NCBI RefSeq assembly: GCF_000517545.1
Contig: NZ_BAIV01000007.1
Location: 1-64,000 of the forward strand
DNA length: 64,000 nt
Origin: Bacteroides reticulotermitis JCM 10512
Lineage (GTDB): Bacteria; Bacteroidota; Bacteroidia; Bacteroidales; Bacteroidaceae
Direction of reading: 5' to 3'
The notes below the pieces were generated by a model. That model did no database searches. It was given only the letters and a program-made list of their open reading frames with translations, and was not told the DNA's origin. Shown in pieces: positions 38,262 through 50,111 of the stretch. The position numbers were made by a program, and so were the translations under genes. Numbering within the stretch: position 1 is the first letter of the stretch; each line of letters begins with the position of its first letter.

Positions 38262-39164
38262 ATGAATACTGAAGAACAAGAAAAAAACAGCCAAATAGAT
38301 GCACTGATTGAACGTATCAAAGTTCAGTCCCCCACTCCTGATGACCACCATTCGGCAGAGAATTCCTTCTCCCGGCTCATGGGGCGACTTACAACAAATG
38401 ACCATTCCGCAGAGATATTCCTTCGTCGCATCCGTCAGTACCGGATTGGGTTGGTAGCCGCTACCGCTGCCCTGCTTCTGGCGATAGGGAGTTTATTGTA
38501 TACAACGGTCTCTGAGACCGAGCCTTCTTTTATCGTGGCAAGCAATAATACCGGCAATGTGCAGCATATACCGCTTCCCGACGGGACTGTTATCAAACTA
38601 AACAACCGTTCCAAGCTCATCTATCCCGATAACTTTTCGGGTAGTCAGCGAGAAGTCTTTCTTGACGGAGAGGCCTACTTTGATGTAGCCCACGATAAGC
38701 GGCATCCCTTCATTGTACGTGCCGGAGCATTGAAGATAGAAGTATTGGGAACCAAGTTCACCGTTAACGCCAATTCGATGTTTCCTCAAATTACGGCCAC
38801 CTTGCTGGAAGGTTCTATCGACGTAAGCAATGAGAAAGATCACCTCCTGATGAAACCCAACCAGCAACTTACGTATAATGCCGAAAACGGTGAAATGTTG
38901 TTGACCGACCTGTCTGATGCCGAACGTGAAATCCGTTGGACCGAGAACGTTTGGGTGTTGTCCGATACGCCTTTGTTGGATATCTGCCAACGCTTGGAGC
39001 GTCAGTTCAATGTCAAGTTCATCATCATGAACGATGCGTTGATTCATAAATCTTTTACCGGAGAGTTCGAAACAAACGAGTCGTTAGAGTCCATTTTGGA
39101 GACCATGAAGATCAGTACGCCGTTTAAGTATGAGCGGAATGGAAAGAACATAATAATGAGATAA
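38262..39164 (+). CDS. FecR-family anti-sigma factor
   Basis: The 300-residue protein has a cytoplasmic N-terminus, one membrane helix (residues 60-82, GLVAATAALLLAIGSLLY), a periplasmic FecR domain (IPLPDGTVIKLNNRSKLIYPDNF, REVFLDGEAYFDVAHD, FIVRAGALKIEVLGTKF) and a C-terminal DUF4974 (VWVLSDTPLLDICQRLERQFNVKF). It links the SusC signalling domain to the ECF sigma factor encoded just upstream. Confidence 0.93.
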   Translation: MNTEEQEKNSQIDALIERIKVQSPTPDDHHSAENSFSRLMGRLTTNDHSAEIFLRRIRQYRIGLVAATAALLLAIGSLLYTTVSETEPSFIVASNNTGNVQHIPLPDGTVIKLNNRSKLIYPDNFSGSQREVFLDGEAYFDVAHDKRHPFIVRAGALKIEVLGTKFTVNANSMFPQITATLLEGSIDVSNEKDHLLMKPNQQLTYNAENGEMLLTDLSDAEREIRWTENVWVLSDTPLLDICQRLERQFNVKFIIMNDALIHKSFTGEFETNESLESILETMKISTPFKYERNGKNIIMR

Positions 39165-39327
39165 TAAACTATTGTAAAATATTTAAAACGGATAGCCTAT
39201 GGTGTAGTACTACGAATAAACATGAAAAAGCGAGAAAATACGACCAATACTTTCCCGCTTCTTACAAGACTTTGTGAAAACAATGGCACGCGAATGCCAT
39301 CATCCTTAATTTCTAATTTATAAATGT

Positions 39328-42300
39328 ATGACAAATTTAAGAAAGTATCAAGATTTTTGTCAGAAATATTGTTTCCCTTTGGAATACAAGTTCCAAAAGA
39401 GCATTTATACGACAATATTGTTACTCTTGATTTCCAGTTTTGCCATTGCACAGACCAGCAAGCAAAACATTAAACTTGATTTTAAAGATGCTCCTATCTC
39501 AAAGGTGATTACCAGTATTGAGAAGCAAAGCACATTTAAATTCTTTTATAACAACGACATCAATTCGAACCGGAAAGTGTCAATACAAATAACCTCTTCT
39601 AATATCAACGAAGTTGTGAATTTGCTTTTGAAGAATCTGCCTATTGATTACCAGATATCCGGGCAACGAATTGTGCTGTTTGTTAAGAAGGCCACCGAAA
39701 GTAAAGGTAAGGCATACGCTGTTACCGGAGTTATTAGTGACGCAACGGGCCCGGTTATCGGTGCATCCGTTGTTCCTAAAAACGGTCAGGGAACCATTAC
39801 GGCTATAGACGGTGATTTCCGTTTGGATAATATTCACATAGGCGAAGTACTAACCATCTCCTACGTGGGCTATCAGACACAGAATGTTGTGTTTGACGGC
39901 CAATCCAAATTGGATATTACATTGCATGAAGACACCGAAGTGCTTGATGAAGTAGTGGTTACCGCCCTCGGTATTCGGAAAGAAGCGAAAGCCCTCTCCT
40001 ACAATGTACAGGCACTCTCCGCCAGTGAGATTATAGGTGTGAAAGATGCCAACTTCGTGAACAGCCTCTCCGGTAAAGTAGCCGGTGTTGCAATCAATGC
40101 CAGCTCGTCCGGTATTGGGGGTGGAGCCAAGGTTGTGATGCGTGGTGCCAAGTCCATCTCCGGGAACAACAACGCGCTCTATGTGATCGACGGTATTCCC
40201 ATGCCTTCGTTGGAAACCACCCAACCTAACGACTTCTACACCGGTATGGGACAGTCCGGTGACGGTGCTTCCATGGTCAACCCCGAAGACATTGAAAACA
40301 TGTCCATACTTAGCGGTGCCGCCGCTTCCGCCCTCTACGGTAGCGATGCTGCCAATGGGGTAATCATGATTACTACCAAAAAAGGATCGAAAGATAAGTT
40401 GCGCGTCAACTACGCCAACAGTACCTCATTCTATAGTCCGTTTGTCACCCCGGAATTCCAGAACACCTATGGAGCGTCTAACGGTATGCTTCAGAGCTGG
40501 GGACAGAAGCTGGCTCAGCCAAGTACCTACGATCCGATGGATTTCTTCCAGACCGGATGGAACGAAACAAACTCGCTGACCATTAGCAACGGTACCGAAA
40601 AGAACCAAACCTTCCTCTCCATGGCTGCCACCAATGCCGAAGGCCTCGTACAAAACAATACACTCGATCGTTACAACTTTACCATTCGCAACACGACCAG
40701 TATGCTGAATGATAAGATGCAACTCGACCTCAGTGCCAGTTACATGAATGTGCGCGAACAGAATATGATCTCTCAGGGACAATACTTCAACCCCATTGTT
40801 TCCACCTACCTGATGTCACCAAGCTATAGCCTTGAGACCTATCAGTTGTTCGAAATGTACGATGAGAGCCGTGGATTCAAAACACAATACTGGCCGTGGG
40901 GAAATATGGGTATCGGTATGCAAAATCCTTACTGGATTACCAACCGCGATAACTTCATCAATCATAAAAATCGCTTTCTGGTTAGCGGTGGCCTAAACTA
41001 TCAAATAGCTAAGGGCATTACCCTCGGTGCACGTGCCAAGATGGATTATACCTCGGCTATCAATGAGAAGAAATATTCCGCCTCTACAGATGCCATTTTC
41101 GCTCAGAAAAACGGTGCTTACTTCAAAGCCGATGCGTCTACCCGTCAACTCTATGGTGACGTGATGCTGAATATCGACAAATACTTCGGCGATTTCTCTT
41201 TGACCGGTACCGTTGGTACCAGCATTCAGGATGTGAACTATCAATACTACAGTGTAGGGGGTGACCTGAACTCGGTAGCAAACAGCTTTACCCTGAAGAA
41301 TCTCAATCAGGCGAATGCGGAATTCGATCAGGATGGCTATCACGATCAAACGCAGTCGCTCTTCGCTACCGCCCAACTGGGTTGGCAAAGCAAACTCTAC
41401 CTCGACGTAACCGGACGTATCGACTGGGCATCTGCCTTGGCATGGACGGATCATAATTCGGTGGCCTATCCTTCGGTCGGCTTATCGGCTATTCTGACCG
41501 ACCTGCTACCGATCAAGAACGATGTATTGACATTCTTGAAGCTGCGTGGATCTTATAGTGAAGTAGGTAATGCACCTACGCGTTACATCGCCTACCAGAC
41601 CTATCCGTATCAATCGGGTACACCGACTACAACGACTACGTATCCGAATACCAATATCAAACCCGAGCGCACCAAAGCGTGGGAGGTTGGCCTGCAGTCT
41701 CATTTATGGGGCGACAAATTGATGTTGAATGTATCTCTTTATAAAACATCGACCTACAATCAGCTGTTTAATCCTTCGCTTCCCAGCTCTTCGGGATATT
41801 CTTCGGTTTACATCAATGGTGGCCGGGTAGACAACAAAGGTCTTGAAGCAAGCCTATCGCTCAATCAGCCACTCGGCCCTGTCGAATGGAACTCAACGCT
41901 TACCTACACCATCAATCGCAACAAGATCAAACAGCTTTTGGAACCTACTACCTTGAGTGGTGGCTTAGCGGTGGAAGGGCAAGATATGTTCGACCTTGGG
42001 GGTATTGGCAACGTGAAGACCCGTTTGATCAAAGGCGGTTCCATCGGTGATCTTTATGTGACTGCACTGCGTACCGATGAGCATGGTTACATCGATGTGG
42101 ATTATGTGAACAATACAGTAGCTGTTGACGATAAAGCCGGTGATAAGAAAGACGGTTGGATTTATGCCGGCAACTCGCAGGCTAAGTACACCCTAGGATG
42201 GCGTAACTCCTTCAGTTGGAACGGACTGACGCTTGGCTTCCTCATCAATGCCCGTATAGGCGGTGTAGGGGTCTCCATGACGCAAGCATGATGGACGCTT

Positions 42301-42669
42301 ACGGTACATCGAAAGCTACTGCCGATGCTCGGGATGCCGGCGGTGTAATGATTAACGGCTACCTCGTTCCCGCTGCGCAGAAGTATTACCAAACGATCGG
42401 TACAGGCGCGGGCTCCATGTATGTGTACAGCGCTACGAACGTTCGCTTGGCGGAACTCTCCTTCGGCTATGACGTACCTGTCACCAAGGTTGTTCCTGGA
42501 TTCGGGGGATGAATGTGGCGTTTACCGGACGCAACCTCTTTATGCTTTATTGCAAGGCTCCCTACGATCGGAATTGACTGCCAGTACAGGTACTCACTTC
42601 ACGGGTATGGACTACTTCATGATGCCGAGTCTGCGCAATTTGGGTTTCTCTGTTAAACTTAACTTCTAA
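39328..42669 (+). CDS. SusC/RagA TonB-dependent transporter with STN domain (three frameshifts near the end)
   Basis: After a signal sequence ending SFAIAQ come an STN signalling domain (KLDFKDAPISKVITSIEKQSTFKFFYNNDI), a carboxypeptidase-like domain (ITGVISDATGPVIGASV type), a TonB plug (ALGIRKEAKALSYNVQ; SAASALYGSDAANGVIMITTKKG) and a 22-strand barrel. The frame breaks near 42287 (missing A), 42508 (missing G) and 42569 (missing C). The true end, LTASTGTHFTGMDYFMMPSLRNLGFSVKLNF, lies in the third frame, stopping at 42669. It imports an oligosaccharide and signals through FecR. The SusD partner follows 12 bp later. Confidence 0.94.
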
Positions 42670-42681
42670 AGAACTTGTGAG

Positions 42682-44297
42682 ATGAAACAACTATTGAAAT
42701 ATACAAAGTTTGTCAACGGTGCGATTCTGACAGGAAGCTTACTTTTCACTTCCTGCACCAGTCAGTTTGAAAAATGGAACATCAATCCGAATGAGGTGAC
42801 ACCCGATCAAATGGAACAAGACAATTTGAACACAGGTGCTTACTTCACTCAAATGGAGAAAGGTGTGTTTATTGTCGGTAAAGGTGCGGACGGTGTCGGA
42901 CTGGGCGGTAGGTATCAGATTACAGAGATGCTTACCGGAGACATCTTCGCCAGCTACATGGCCAACATCAATACGTTTAGCTACACCACCTACCACAACG
43001 ACCATTATGCGCTCTATCGCGATTGGTATAACGCTCCTTTCAATGACGCGTTTACCAATGTCATGCAGCCTTGGAAATCGATTGTCGACGTGACCGAAGA
43101 AAGTTCTCCGGCCCGCGCCATGGCTACCGTTGTGAAAGTGTTGGGTATGAGTCGTATTACCGATATGTACGGACCGATTCCTTATACGAGATTTGGTACT
43201 TCGATTCAAGTACCTTACGACAGCCAGAAGGATGTGTACTATCGATCTTCGAAGAACTGGATACCGCCATTGAGGCGTTGGTAGCCTACAGTGATAAAAA
43301 CTCGGCTAACTATATGGAGCAATACGATTATATCTATAGCGGTAACGTAAAGAACTGGATTAAGTTTGCCAATACGCTCCGTCTGCGTCTGGCTATGCGC
43401 ATCTCTTTTGTCGACCGGGCCAAAGCCGAGACAGAAGCTGCTGCTGCCATTAATCATAGCTATGGCCTGATAACCACTGTCAGTGAGTCCGCGATCCTGC
43501 ATCAGACAACCTCGTTTACATTCATCAATCCGATATGGGAAGTGAGCGAAAGCTTTCAGGATATGCGTATGGGTGCTACCATGGATTGCTACCTGAACGG
43601 TTATAAAGATCCGCGTACCTCCAAGTATTTCCGTCCGGCAACCAAGAGCGGTGCCTATTACGGCGTAAGAAACGGTATGACGAATATCTCGAAAGACGCT
43701 TATAAAGAAGCCGCTTCCGGCCTGAACTTCGAAACGAACAGCAATATGCAATGGATGGATGCGTCCGAAGCCTACTTCCTGCTTGCTGAAGCGAAGCTAC
43801 GGTTGAATCTGGGGACAGAAACGGTCAAGAGCTACTACGAGAAAGCTGTTCGGACCTCTTTCACCTCGAAAGGTGCTGCCGGTGTAGATAACTACCTTGC
43901 TGACGCCGTGAGCTTGCCCCTTACCACGTATACCGACCCAACTACCAATCGGGGAACGAACGTGAGCAGTTTCGTTTCTCAGCTGACCATTGCCTGGGAT
44001 GAGGCTGTATCGGAGGAGAAGAAACTAGAACGCATCATGATTCAGAAATGGATCGCCCTTTATCCCGACGGACAAGAGGCGTGGAGTGAGATGCGGCGTA
44101 CGGGCTATCCCGGCTTTGTGAGAATTAACTCTTATCAGTATGCTACGGAAGTTGCGAGCAATGCACTGATCAGCCGCTTGAAGTTTCCGACAACCGAGTA
44201 CTCCGACAACTCTCAGAATACGCAGGCTGCCGTATCCCTACTGGGTGGGAATGGAGACATTGCCGGAACCAGGCTCTGGTGGGATACCCGGAGATAA
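42682..44297 (+). CDS. SusD/RagB-like surface glycan-binding lipoprotein (one frameshift)
   Basis: The protein has a lipoprotein signal with Cys at residue 25 (LLFTSCTSQFEKWNINPNEVT). It belongs to the SusD-like_2 branch (WKSIVDVTEES, LGMSRITDMYGPIPYTRFG). The frame breaks near 43243 after KDVYY, one base missing, and IFEELDTAIEALVAYSDKN continues. The C-terminal half (IMIQKWIALYPDGQEAWSEMRRTGYPGF) ends at TRLWWDTRR. It forms the lid over the SusC upstream and captures glycan at the cell surface. Confidence 0.93.
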
Positions 44298-44328
44298 CAA
44301 ACAAGTCTAATAAGTAAATAAGCTGATT

Positions 44329-45324
44329 ATGAAAACAATTAAATATCTATTGGCTCTTGCAACGATAGGGGGACTGATGGCATCGTGCGATACCGATAAG
44401 GAATCGGAGTCGATCCAGAACCCTTATACATACAGTGAATTATATTATCAAAACCTACGCGACTATAAGGCGAGCGATCACCCGATCTCTTTCGGATGGT
44501 TTGCTCAATACGGACAACAGAACTCGTTGGGCGTACGTTTCTTGGGACTTCCCGATAGCCTGGATATCTGCTCCATGTGGGGTGGAATACCCGCCAAGGA
44601 GAACACAGCCATTTGGGAAGAAATACGCTTCGTGCAGAAAGTAAAAGGAACGAAGATGTTTGCCGTAGCCATTACCCGTATCGATGCCGAAACAGACGAT
44701 CATGCGTTTAAACAGGCGTATAACGAGGCACGCCAAATGCCGGCAGGCGAAGAAAAGAATGCGGCTATCAACAAATCGATCGAGATGTATGCCGAATACT
44801 TTCTGGATCAGGTGTTCGAGAATGACCTCGATGGATTCGATGCCGATTATGAACCCGAAGGCGACTTCCTGAGCGGTAGCTATTTCAACTATTTCATGAA
44901 GTATCTGGCCAAGTATATGGGACCGAATCCGGATATCACTAAAGAAGAACGATTGCAACTCATTCAGGAACGATATGGCAAAGATGTGACCGATACCGAC
45001 AAGATGCTTTGTGTGGATGCACCGGGCGACCCCTCGTCGGAATTGTATGCCATTTGCAATTACTACTTCAAGCAAGCCTACGGAGGTGGTACGAGCAGTA
45101 GTTGGCCCAGTGAAAAGGTTGTCTACTGTTGTAACATGGGCGATAACTGGCAAGGCGATATGAGTACGATGTATTCACAAGCCCGCTACAAGCCCACCAC
45201 GGGTAAGAAGGGTGGTTTTGGCGCATTCTTTATCCATCGTGACTACAATGTGCACGACAATAACCCGAGTCCGTACAAGCGCTTTCGCGAGTGTATTCAG
45301 ATTCAGAATCCGGCAATTCATTAA
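44329..45324 (+). CDS. GH18 endo-beta-N-acetylglucosaminidase-like lipoprotein
   Basis: The 331-residue protein has a lipobox Cys at residue 20 (LMASCDTDKES). The GH18 active-site motif DxxDxDxE appears as DLDGFDADYEPEGD, with the catalytic Glu present. Barrel strands ISFGWFAQYG, LDICSMWGG and MFAVAITRID match the surface GH18 enzymes of Bacteroides that cut the chitobiose core of N-glycans (EndoBT type). It lies between SusD and two binding lipoproteins, the same order as in N-glycan loci of B. thetaiotaomicron. High-mannose versus complex specificity cannot be told from sequence. Confidence 0.87.
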   Translation: MKTIKYLLALATIGGLMASCDTDKESESIQNPYTYSELYYQNLRDYKASDHPISFGWFAQYGQQNSLGVRFLGLPDSLDICSMWGGIPAKENTAIWEEIRFVQKVKGTKMFAVAITRIDAETDDHAFKQAYNEARQMPAGEEKNAAINKSIEMYAEYFLDQVFENDLDGFDADYEPEGDFLSGSYFNYFMKYLAKYMGPNPDITKEERLQLIQERYGKDVTDTDKMLCVDAPGDPSSELYAICNYYFKQAYGGGTSSSWPSEKVVYCCNMGDNWQGDMSTMYSQARYKPTTGKKGGFGAFFIHRDYNVHDNNPSPYKRFRECIQIQNPAIH

Positions 45325-45336
45325 TTAATTATTTTA

Positions 45337-46353
45337 ATGAAACGAATAGATATGAAAAATATAAAGAACCTGTTTTATATAGGTATGCTGGCTCTTTGCA
45401 CCGCAAGCCTTGCTGCCTGTAGCGATGAAGAAACATACGATTTCCCCGGCGACCCATACAACCGTGTGTATATGCCGGATAAGTCGGCTACCTATAAAAT
45501 TGTCCAAACACCGATCAGTAGCATCAGTAACCTGAAGTTCGAGACCTCTCTGAAGTGTACACAAAAGGCTTCGGCAAACATTCAGGCTACGGTAGAGATT
45601 GACAATTCAATGATTGCTGCCTACAATGAACAGCATAAAACCAAGTATGAAGAGATACCGGCAGCAGCGCTTGTGATCGAGAACGCTACGATGACCATCC
45701 CCGTGGGTAGCATGGCTACCATGGATACGCTTCGACTGACTATGTCTCAAGATGAAAGCATTGTTTCGACTCTCAGAAGTTCCAATGGATACCTCATTCC
45801 GCTGCGCCTTACCACGTCAACGGGTGGGTCCTCTCAGCCGAGTACGAACGTTTCCACTACGTATCTGGTTGTTACCGTTACGGAAGATAACGTCAATCAC
45901 GAAGCGGTTGAAAGCGATATCACCGGTACGTTGGTAGCAAGTCAAACCGGCTGGTCGGCAACAACCAATGGTACAGTGTCGACCTCTTATCAACCGCTGT
46001 CAACTATGTTCGACGGTGATATGTCGTCGTATTGCTATATCAGTGCCACCGAAGATATCAAATTGGATATCAATATGGGTAAGCCCTACACATTCGATGC
46101 CATCTCCCTTTATTATGGATATTCCTATAGCTGGGGAAGCTACGAGTATGGCTGTCTGGCGAGTGGTATGACTATCTTCACCAGCAACGATGGTACAACG
46201 TGGCAGTCGGCTGGTCAGATCACCGGCAGTGTTTCCAAGTTCTGCGTGTTCTATGCACCTCTTACCGCTCAATACGTCCGGTTGGTTAAGCCGAAAGGAA
46301 GTAGTAGCCGGGTAACTCTGTATGGTGGTATCTTTAATGTTTATGCAAAATAA
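45337..46353 (+). CDS. Surface lipoprotein with DUF1735 and F5/8-type C (discoidin) domains
   Basis: The start is ATG 45337 or 45352, with a lipobox Cys in LAACSDEE. Residues 35-190 form a DUF1735 beta domain (VEIDNSMIAAYNEQHKTKYEEIPAAAL). The C-terminal 140 residues are a coagulation factor 5/8 C-type carbohydrate-binding module (STMFDGDMSSYCYISATEDIKLDINMGKPYTFDAISLYYGY). It is probably a glycan-binding protein that feeds the GH18 enzyme. The gap to GH18 is 12 bp, so it is co-transcribed. Confidence 0.87.
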   Translation: MKRIDMKNIKNLFYIGMLALCTASLAACSDEETYDFPGDPYNRVYMPDKSATYKIVQTPISSISNLKFETSLKCTQKASANIQATVEIDNSMIAAYNEQHKTKYEEIPAAALVIENATMTIPVGSMATMDTLRLTMSQDESIVSTLRSSNGYLIPLRLTTSTGGSSQPSTNVSTTYLVVTVTEDNVNHEAVESDITGTLVASQTGWSATTNGTVSTSYQPLSTMFDGDMSSYCYISATEDIKLDINMGKPYTFDAISLYYGYSYSWGSYEYGCLASGMTIFTSNDGTTWQSAGQITGSVSKFCVFYAPLTAQYVRLVKPKGSSSRVTLYGGIFNVYAK

Positions 46354-46365
46354 ATCGGGAAGAAT

Positions 46366-47574
46366 ATGAAAAAATATACATTATTATCTTTGTTTGCTTT
46401 GCTGCTTTGTACGACAGGCTGCAAAGAAGGGCCGGATTTTGGCGATGCACTCTATATGACAGGCACGTTGACTTCACCCAGTGTTCGCTTTCTGGTGGAT
46501 GGCCCGTCGAGCATCGGACTTACGGTCACATCGACCACCAAGGCCGATACCGATGTTAAGATTAGTCTGAAACCGGCTCCTGATCAGCTTGATGCGTTCA
46601 ACGCGTCTACCGGTCGTAAGAGTCAGCTGCCGCCCGAAGGTAGCTACACCATCGATGGATCGGAGGTAGTGATTGATGCGGGTAAATCTCAATCGACACA
46701 AATCAAGGTGAGTGCCAATTCCGATATGTTGAAAGAAGGTGTTTCCTACTGCCTACCGGTGTCGATCACTTCGGTAGAAGGAGGCGACCTGAAAGTGTTG
46801 GAAAGTGCGCGCACCGCTTATGTGATGCTTACGAAAGTGATCAACGTAAAGGCCGCTTACTTAGCTCGTAGAGGGTGTTTTGATATCCCGTCATTCGGCG
46901 GAGCAGACAGTCCCGTAAAAGCGCTCGGCCAGATGACGCTGGAGATGAAAGTTCTTCCGGTCTCCTTCCCGAATACGCCGAGTAGTGCCAACGGTATTAG
47001 CTCTTTATGTGGCTGCGAGGAGAACTTCCTCTTCCGTTTCGGTGACGGTGCGGGCAACCCGACCAACAAACTGCAATTTGTGAAAGGCTCTATCGGTGCG
47101 GCTTCTCATCCCGACAAAAAAGACCACTACGAATCTTGGGTTGATAAAGAGTTCGACACCGGCCATTGGTTGCACTTTGCAGCCGTTTACGACGGTCAGT
47201 ACCTTCGCCTTTACTTAGATGGCGAACAGATTCACTTTGTGGAAACCAGAAATGGGGGAAGCATCAACCTGAGCATGGCCTACGATGGACATACGTGGGA
47301 AGACACATTCTCGATTGGCCGTTCCGCCGGTCATGCACGTTTCTTCGACGGTTACGTCAGTGAGTGCAGGGTGTGGAATGTGGCTCGTACCCCTGCCGAA
47401 CTTGAAGACGGTATCTGCTACGTTGACCCAACAAGCAAAGGGCTGATCTCGTATTGGCGCTTCGACGGTGAAACACAGGAAGATGGTACAGTACTCGATA
47501 TGACGGGGCACGGATACAATGCCGTACCTTCCGGAACCATACAATATGTAGACCACCAAAAGTGTCCGTTCTAA
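46366..47574 (+). CDS. Surface lipoprotein with DUF1735 and LamG-like (concanavalin-type) domains
   Basis: The 402-residue protein has a lipobox Cys at residue 19 (LCTTGCKEG), an N-terminal DUF1735 domain (VKISLKPAPDQLDAFNASTGRKSQLPPEGSYTI) and a C-terminal LamG_3 jelly roll (WLHFAAVYDGQYLRLYLDGEQI, RFFDGYVSECRVWNVARTPAELEDG, LISYWRFDGETQEDGTVLDMTGHGYNA). It is another glycan-capturing surface protein of the PUL, 12 bp after the previous gene. A strong terminator follows. Confidence 0.88.
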   Translation: MKKYTLLSLFALLLCTTGCKEGPDFGDALYMTGTLTSPSVRFLVDGPSSIGLTVTSTTKADTDVKISLKPAPDQLDAFNASTGRKSQLPPEGSYTIDGSEVVIDAGKSQSTQIKVSANSDMLKEGVSYCLPVSITSVEGGDLKVLESARTAYVMLTKVINVKAAYLARRGCFDIPSFGGADSPVKALGQMTLEMKVLPVSFPNTPSSANGISSLCGCEENFLFRFGDGAGNPTNKLQFVKGSIGAASHPDKKDHYESWVDKEFDTGHWLHFAAVYDGQYLRLYLDGEQIHFVETRNGGSINLSMAYDGHTWEDTFSIGRSAGHARFFDGYVSECRVWNVARTPAELEDGICYVDPTSKGLISYWRFDGETQEDGTVLDMTGHGYNAVPSGTIQYVDHQKCPF

Positions 47575-47591
47575 TGTGATTATTTGATTTG

Positions 47592-47659
47592 AAAAGGTCC
47601 GTCGTGGTTTACCATCCTTGCCGTTATCCGGTTCTGATGAGGCCAAGACGGACCTTTTT
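47592..47659 (+). terminator. Long hairpin terminator between the LamG gene and GH3
   Basis: AAAAGGTCCGTC and GACGGACCTTTT form a 12-bp perfect stem closing a loop of about 40 nt and ending in five T residues. It would end or lower transcription of the PUL before the GH3 gene. Confidence 0.75.
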
Positions 47660-47739
47660 CATTGTATACCTTCTCAGGACGCCCTTCGGGAAATCTCATG
47701 CGGGGCGAGAAGAAATGTTTGCTATTACCAAATATTCGA

Positions 47740-50111
47740 ATGATGAAACTCAATACTAAAAAACTGATAAGCTTATCGCTGCTGGGCCTGACGAGTTGTG
47801 TGGCTCTTGCCCAAAAACCGGTGCGCCCACTTTATAAGAATCCCGCACTTCCGGTGGAAGAACGCGTGCAAGACCTGCTTTCACGGATGACAACCGAGGA
47901 AAAAGTCGGTCAGCTACTCTGCGTTGGGGTGGGAGATGTACGAACGGCAGGGAGAGGAAGTCGTTCCCTCACCGAAGTTCAAACAACTGATTGCGGAGCG
48001 ACCTATCGGTATGCTTTGGGCAACCTACCGTGCCGACCCTTGGACTAAAAAGACACTGGCCAACGGGCTAAATCCCGCTTTGGCTGCCAAGGCAGGAAAC
48101 GCTTTGCAGCGCTATATGCTGGAACATACACGGCTGGGCATTCCGATTTTTCTGGCCGAAGAAGCACCTCACGGGCATATGGCAATCGGTACAACCGTAT
48201 TCCCGACAGGCATTGGTATGGCAGCTAGTTGGTCGCCGGAACTGCTGAAAGAGGCGGGGGAAGCTATTGGCAAAGAGATGCGTCTGCAAGGCGGACATAT
48301 TAGTTACGGTCCCGTACTCGACCTTGCTCGTGACCCCCGTTGGTCTCGGGTGGAAGAAACCTTTGGCGAAGATCCCGTGCTAACCGGCGTCTTGGGAGCG
48401 GCCATGGTGGAAGGATTGGGCGGTGGCGACCTCTCTCAGGCATACAGCACTGTTGCTACGTTGAAACACTTTCTCGCTTATGCCGTTCCCGAAGGCGGAC
48501 AGAATGGCAATCAGGCTATGGTGGGAATGCGGGAGTTGCACGAAAACTTCCTTCCTCCTTTCCGGAAAGCAATCGAAGCGGGTGCTCTCTCCGTTATGAC
48601 CTCCTACAATTCCATCGACGGTATTCCCTGTACTGCCAATTCGTATCTGTTGGACCAACTCTTGCGCAACGAATGGAAATTCCGGGGCTTTACCGTCTCC
48701 GATCTATATAGCATCGAAGGTATACACGAAAACCATGCGGTCGCCTCTTCCCTTGAAGACGCCTCCCTGCAAGCTGTTACCGCCGGGGTAGATGTAGACT
48801 TAGGCGGCGATGCGTATACCCATCTGATCCGTGCCATCCGGGAAGATCGGTTGCAGGAAGCAGTTGTCGACACAGCCGTCTGCCGTGTGTTGCGGATGAA
48901 GTTTGCAATGGGATTGTTCGAGCATCCTTATACCGTTCCGGAAGTAGCCGCCAAAGAGGTGCGAAGCCGGGAACATATCGCCTTGGCACGCAGGTTGGCG
49001 CAGGCATCCATCACACTTCTGAAGAACGAAGGCGGCCTCTTGCCATTAAGTAAAAGCCCTACGCAACGCATCGCGGTCATCGGTCCGAATGCGGATAACT
49101 GCTATAATCTATTGGGCGACTATACCGCTCCACAGGCCGCTGGAAATGTGAAAACCGTATGGGATGGAGTTCGATCCAAACTTCCCGCTTCGCAGGTGGA
49201 GTACGTCAAGGGTTGTGCCATTCGCGATACCACAGCGATGGAAATCGAAAAGGCCGTTGCTGCTGCCCGACGTTCGGATGTGGTTATTGCCGTGGTCGGT
49301 GGAAGTAGCGCGCGCGACTTCAAGACGCAATATAAAGAGACAGGCGCTGCGATTGCCGACAAGGGAATCCTAAGCGATATGGAAAGTGGCGAAGGATTCG
49401 ACCGGGCTACGCTTTCCCTGCTTGGTGGGCAGCAAACCTTGCTGGAAGCTGTGAAGGCGACCGGCAAGCCGTTGGTTGTCGTTTATGTCGAAGGCCGTCC
49501 GTTGGACAAGAACTGGGCTGCTGAACAGGCAGATGCGCTACTAACGGCTTATTACCCCGGGCAGGAAGGAGGCAATGCCATTGCGGATGTCTTATTCGGC
49601 GACTACAATCCTGCGGGACGTTTACCCGTCTCCGTTCCCCGGTCTGTCGGGCAACTTCCGGTGTATTATAATAAGAAAGCTCCTCCGTGTCATGACTACG
49701 TGGAGATGTCCGCTACACCGCTATACGCCTTCGGTTACGGGCTGAGTTATACCGAGTTTGCCTACTCCGAACTGCGCATCGAAAAGCAAAATGCTCACAC
49801 TTTTACCGTCTCTTTTTGTGTACAAAACACAGGAACGTGACGGGGAAGAGGTGGTGCAGCTCTATTTGCGGGACGAATACGCCTCGGTGTCTCAGCCTTT
49901 AAAGCAACTGAAGAAGTTTCAACGCCTCTTCCTGAAGCAGGGTGAAAAGCAAACCGTTTCTTTCATACTGACGGCTGAAGACTTTAAAATCGTCAACCGG
50001 GAAATGCGCAACGAAATAGAACCCGGTACCTTTGAAGTCACTATCGGGAAGGCTTCCGATAGCATTCAACTGACAGGTAATATTGAAATTGCCGATCGAT
50101 ACCTCTTCTGA
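47740..50111 (+). CDS. GH3 beta-glycosidase (two frameshifts)
   Basis: The start is ATG 47740 or 47743, followed by a signal peptide (TSCVALAQ). The N-terminal barrel has VEERVQDLLSRMTTEEKVGQL and, after a shift near 47921 (two C missing, LCPLGWEMY), EEAPHGHMAIGTTVFPTGIG, GPVLDLARDPRWSRVEETFGEDP, KHFLAYAVPEGG and the nucleophile Asp in GFTVSDLYSIEG. The alpha/beta sandwich and fibronectin-like domain follow. A second shift near 49835 precedes DGEEVVQLYLRDEYASVSQPLKQL. Specificity (glucose, xylose or N-acetylglucosamine) is not clear. It may belong to the PUL or be a separate unit behind the terminator. Confidence 0.92.

Noticed and set aside
39328..42669. Frameshifts in SusC as phase variation
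   Set aside because: Three separate single-base losses at unrelated short runs, and the same pattern in house-keeping genes, point to sequence errors, not a switch.
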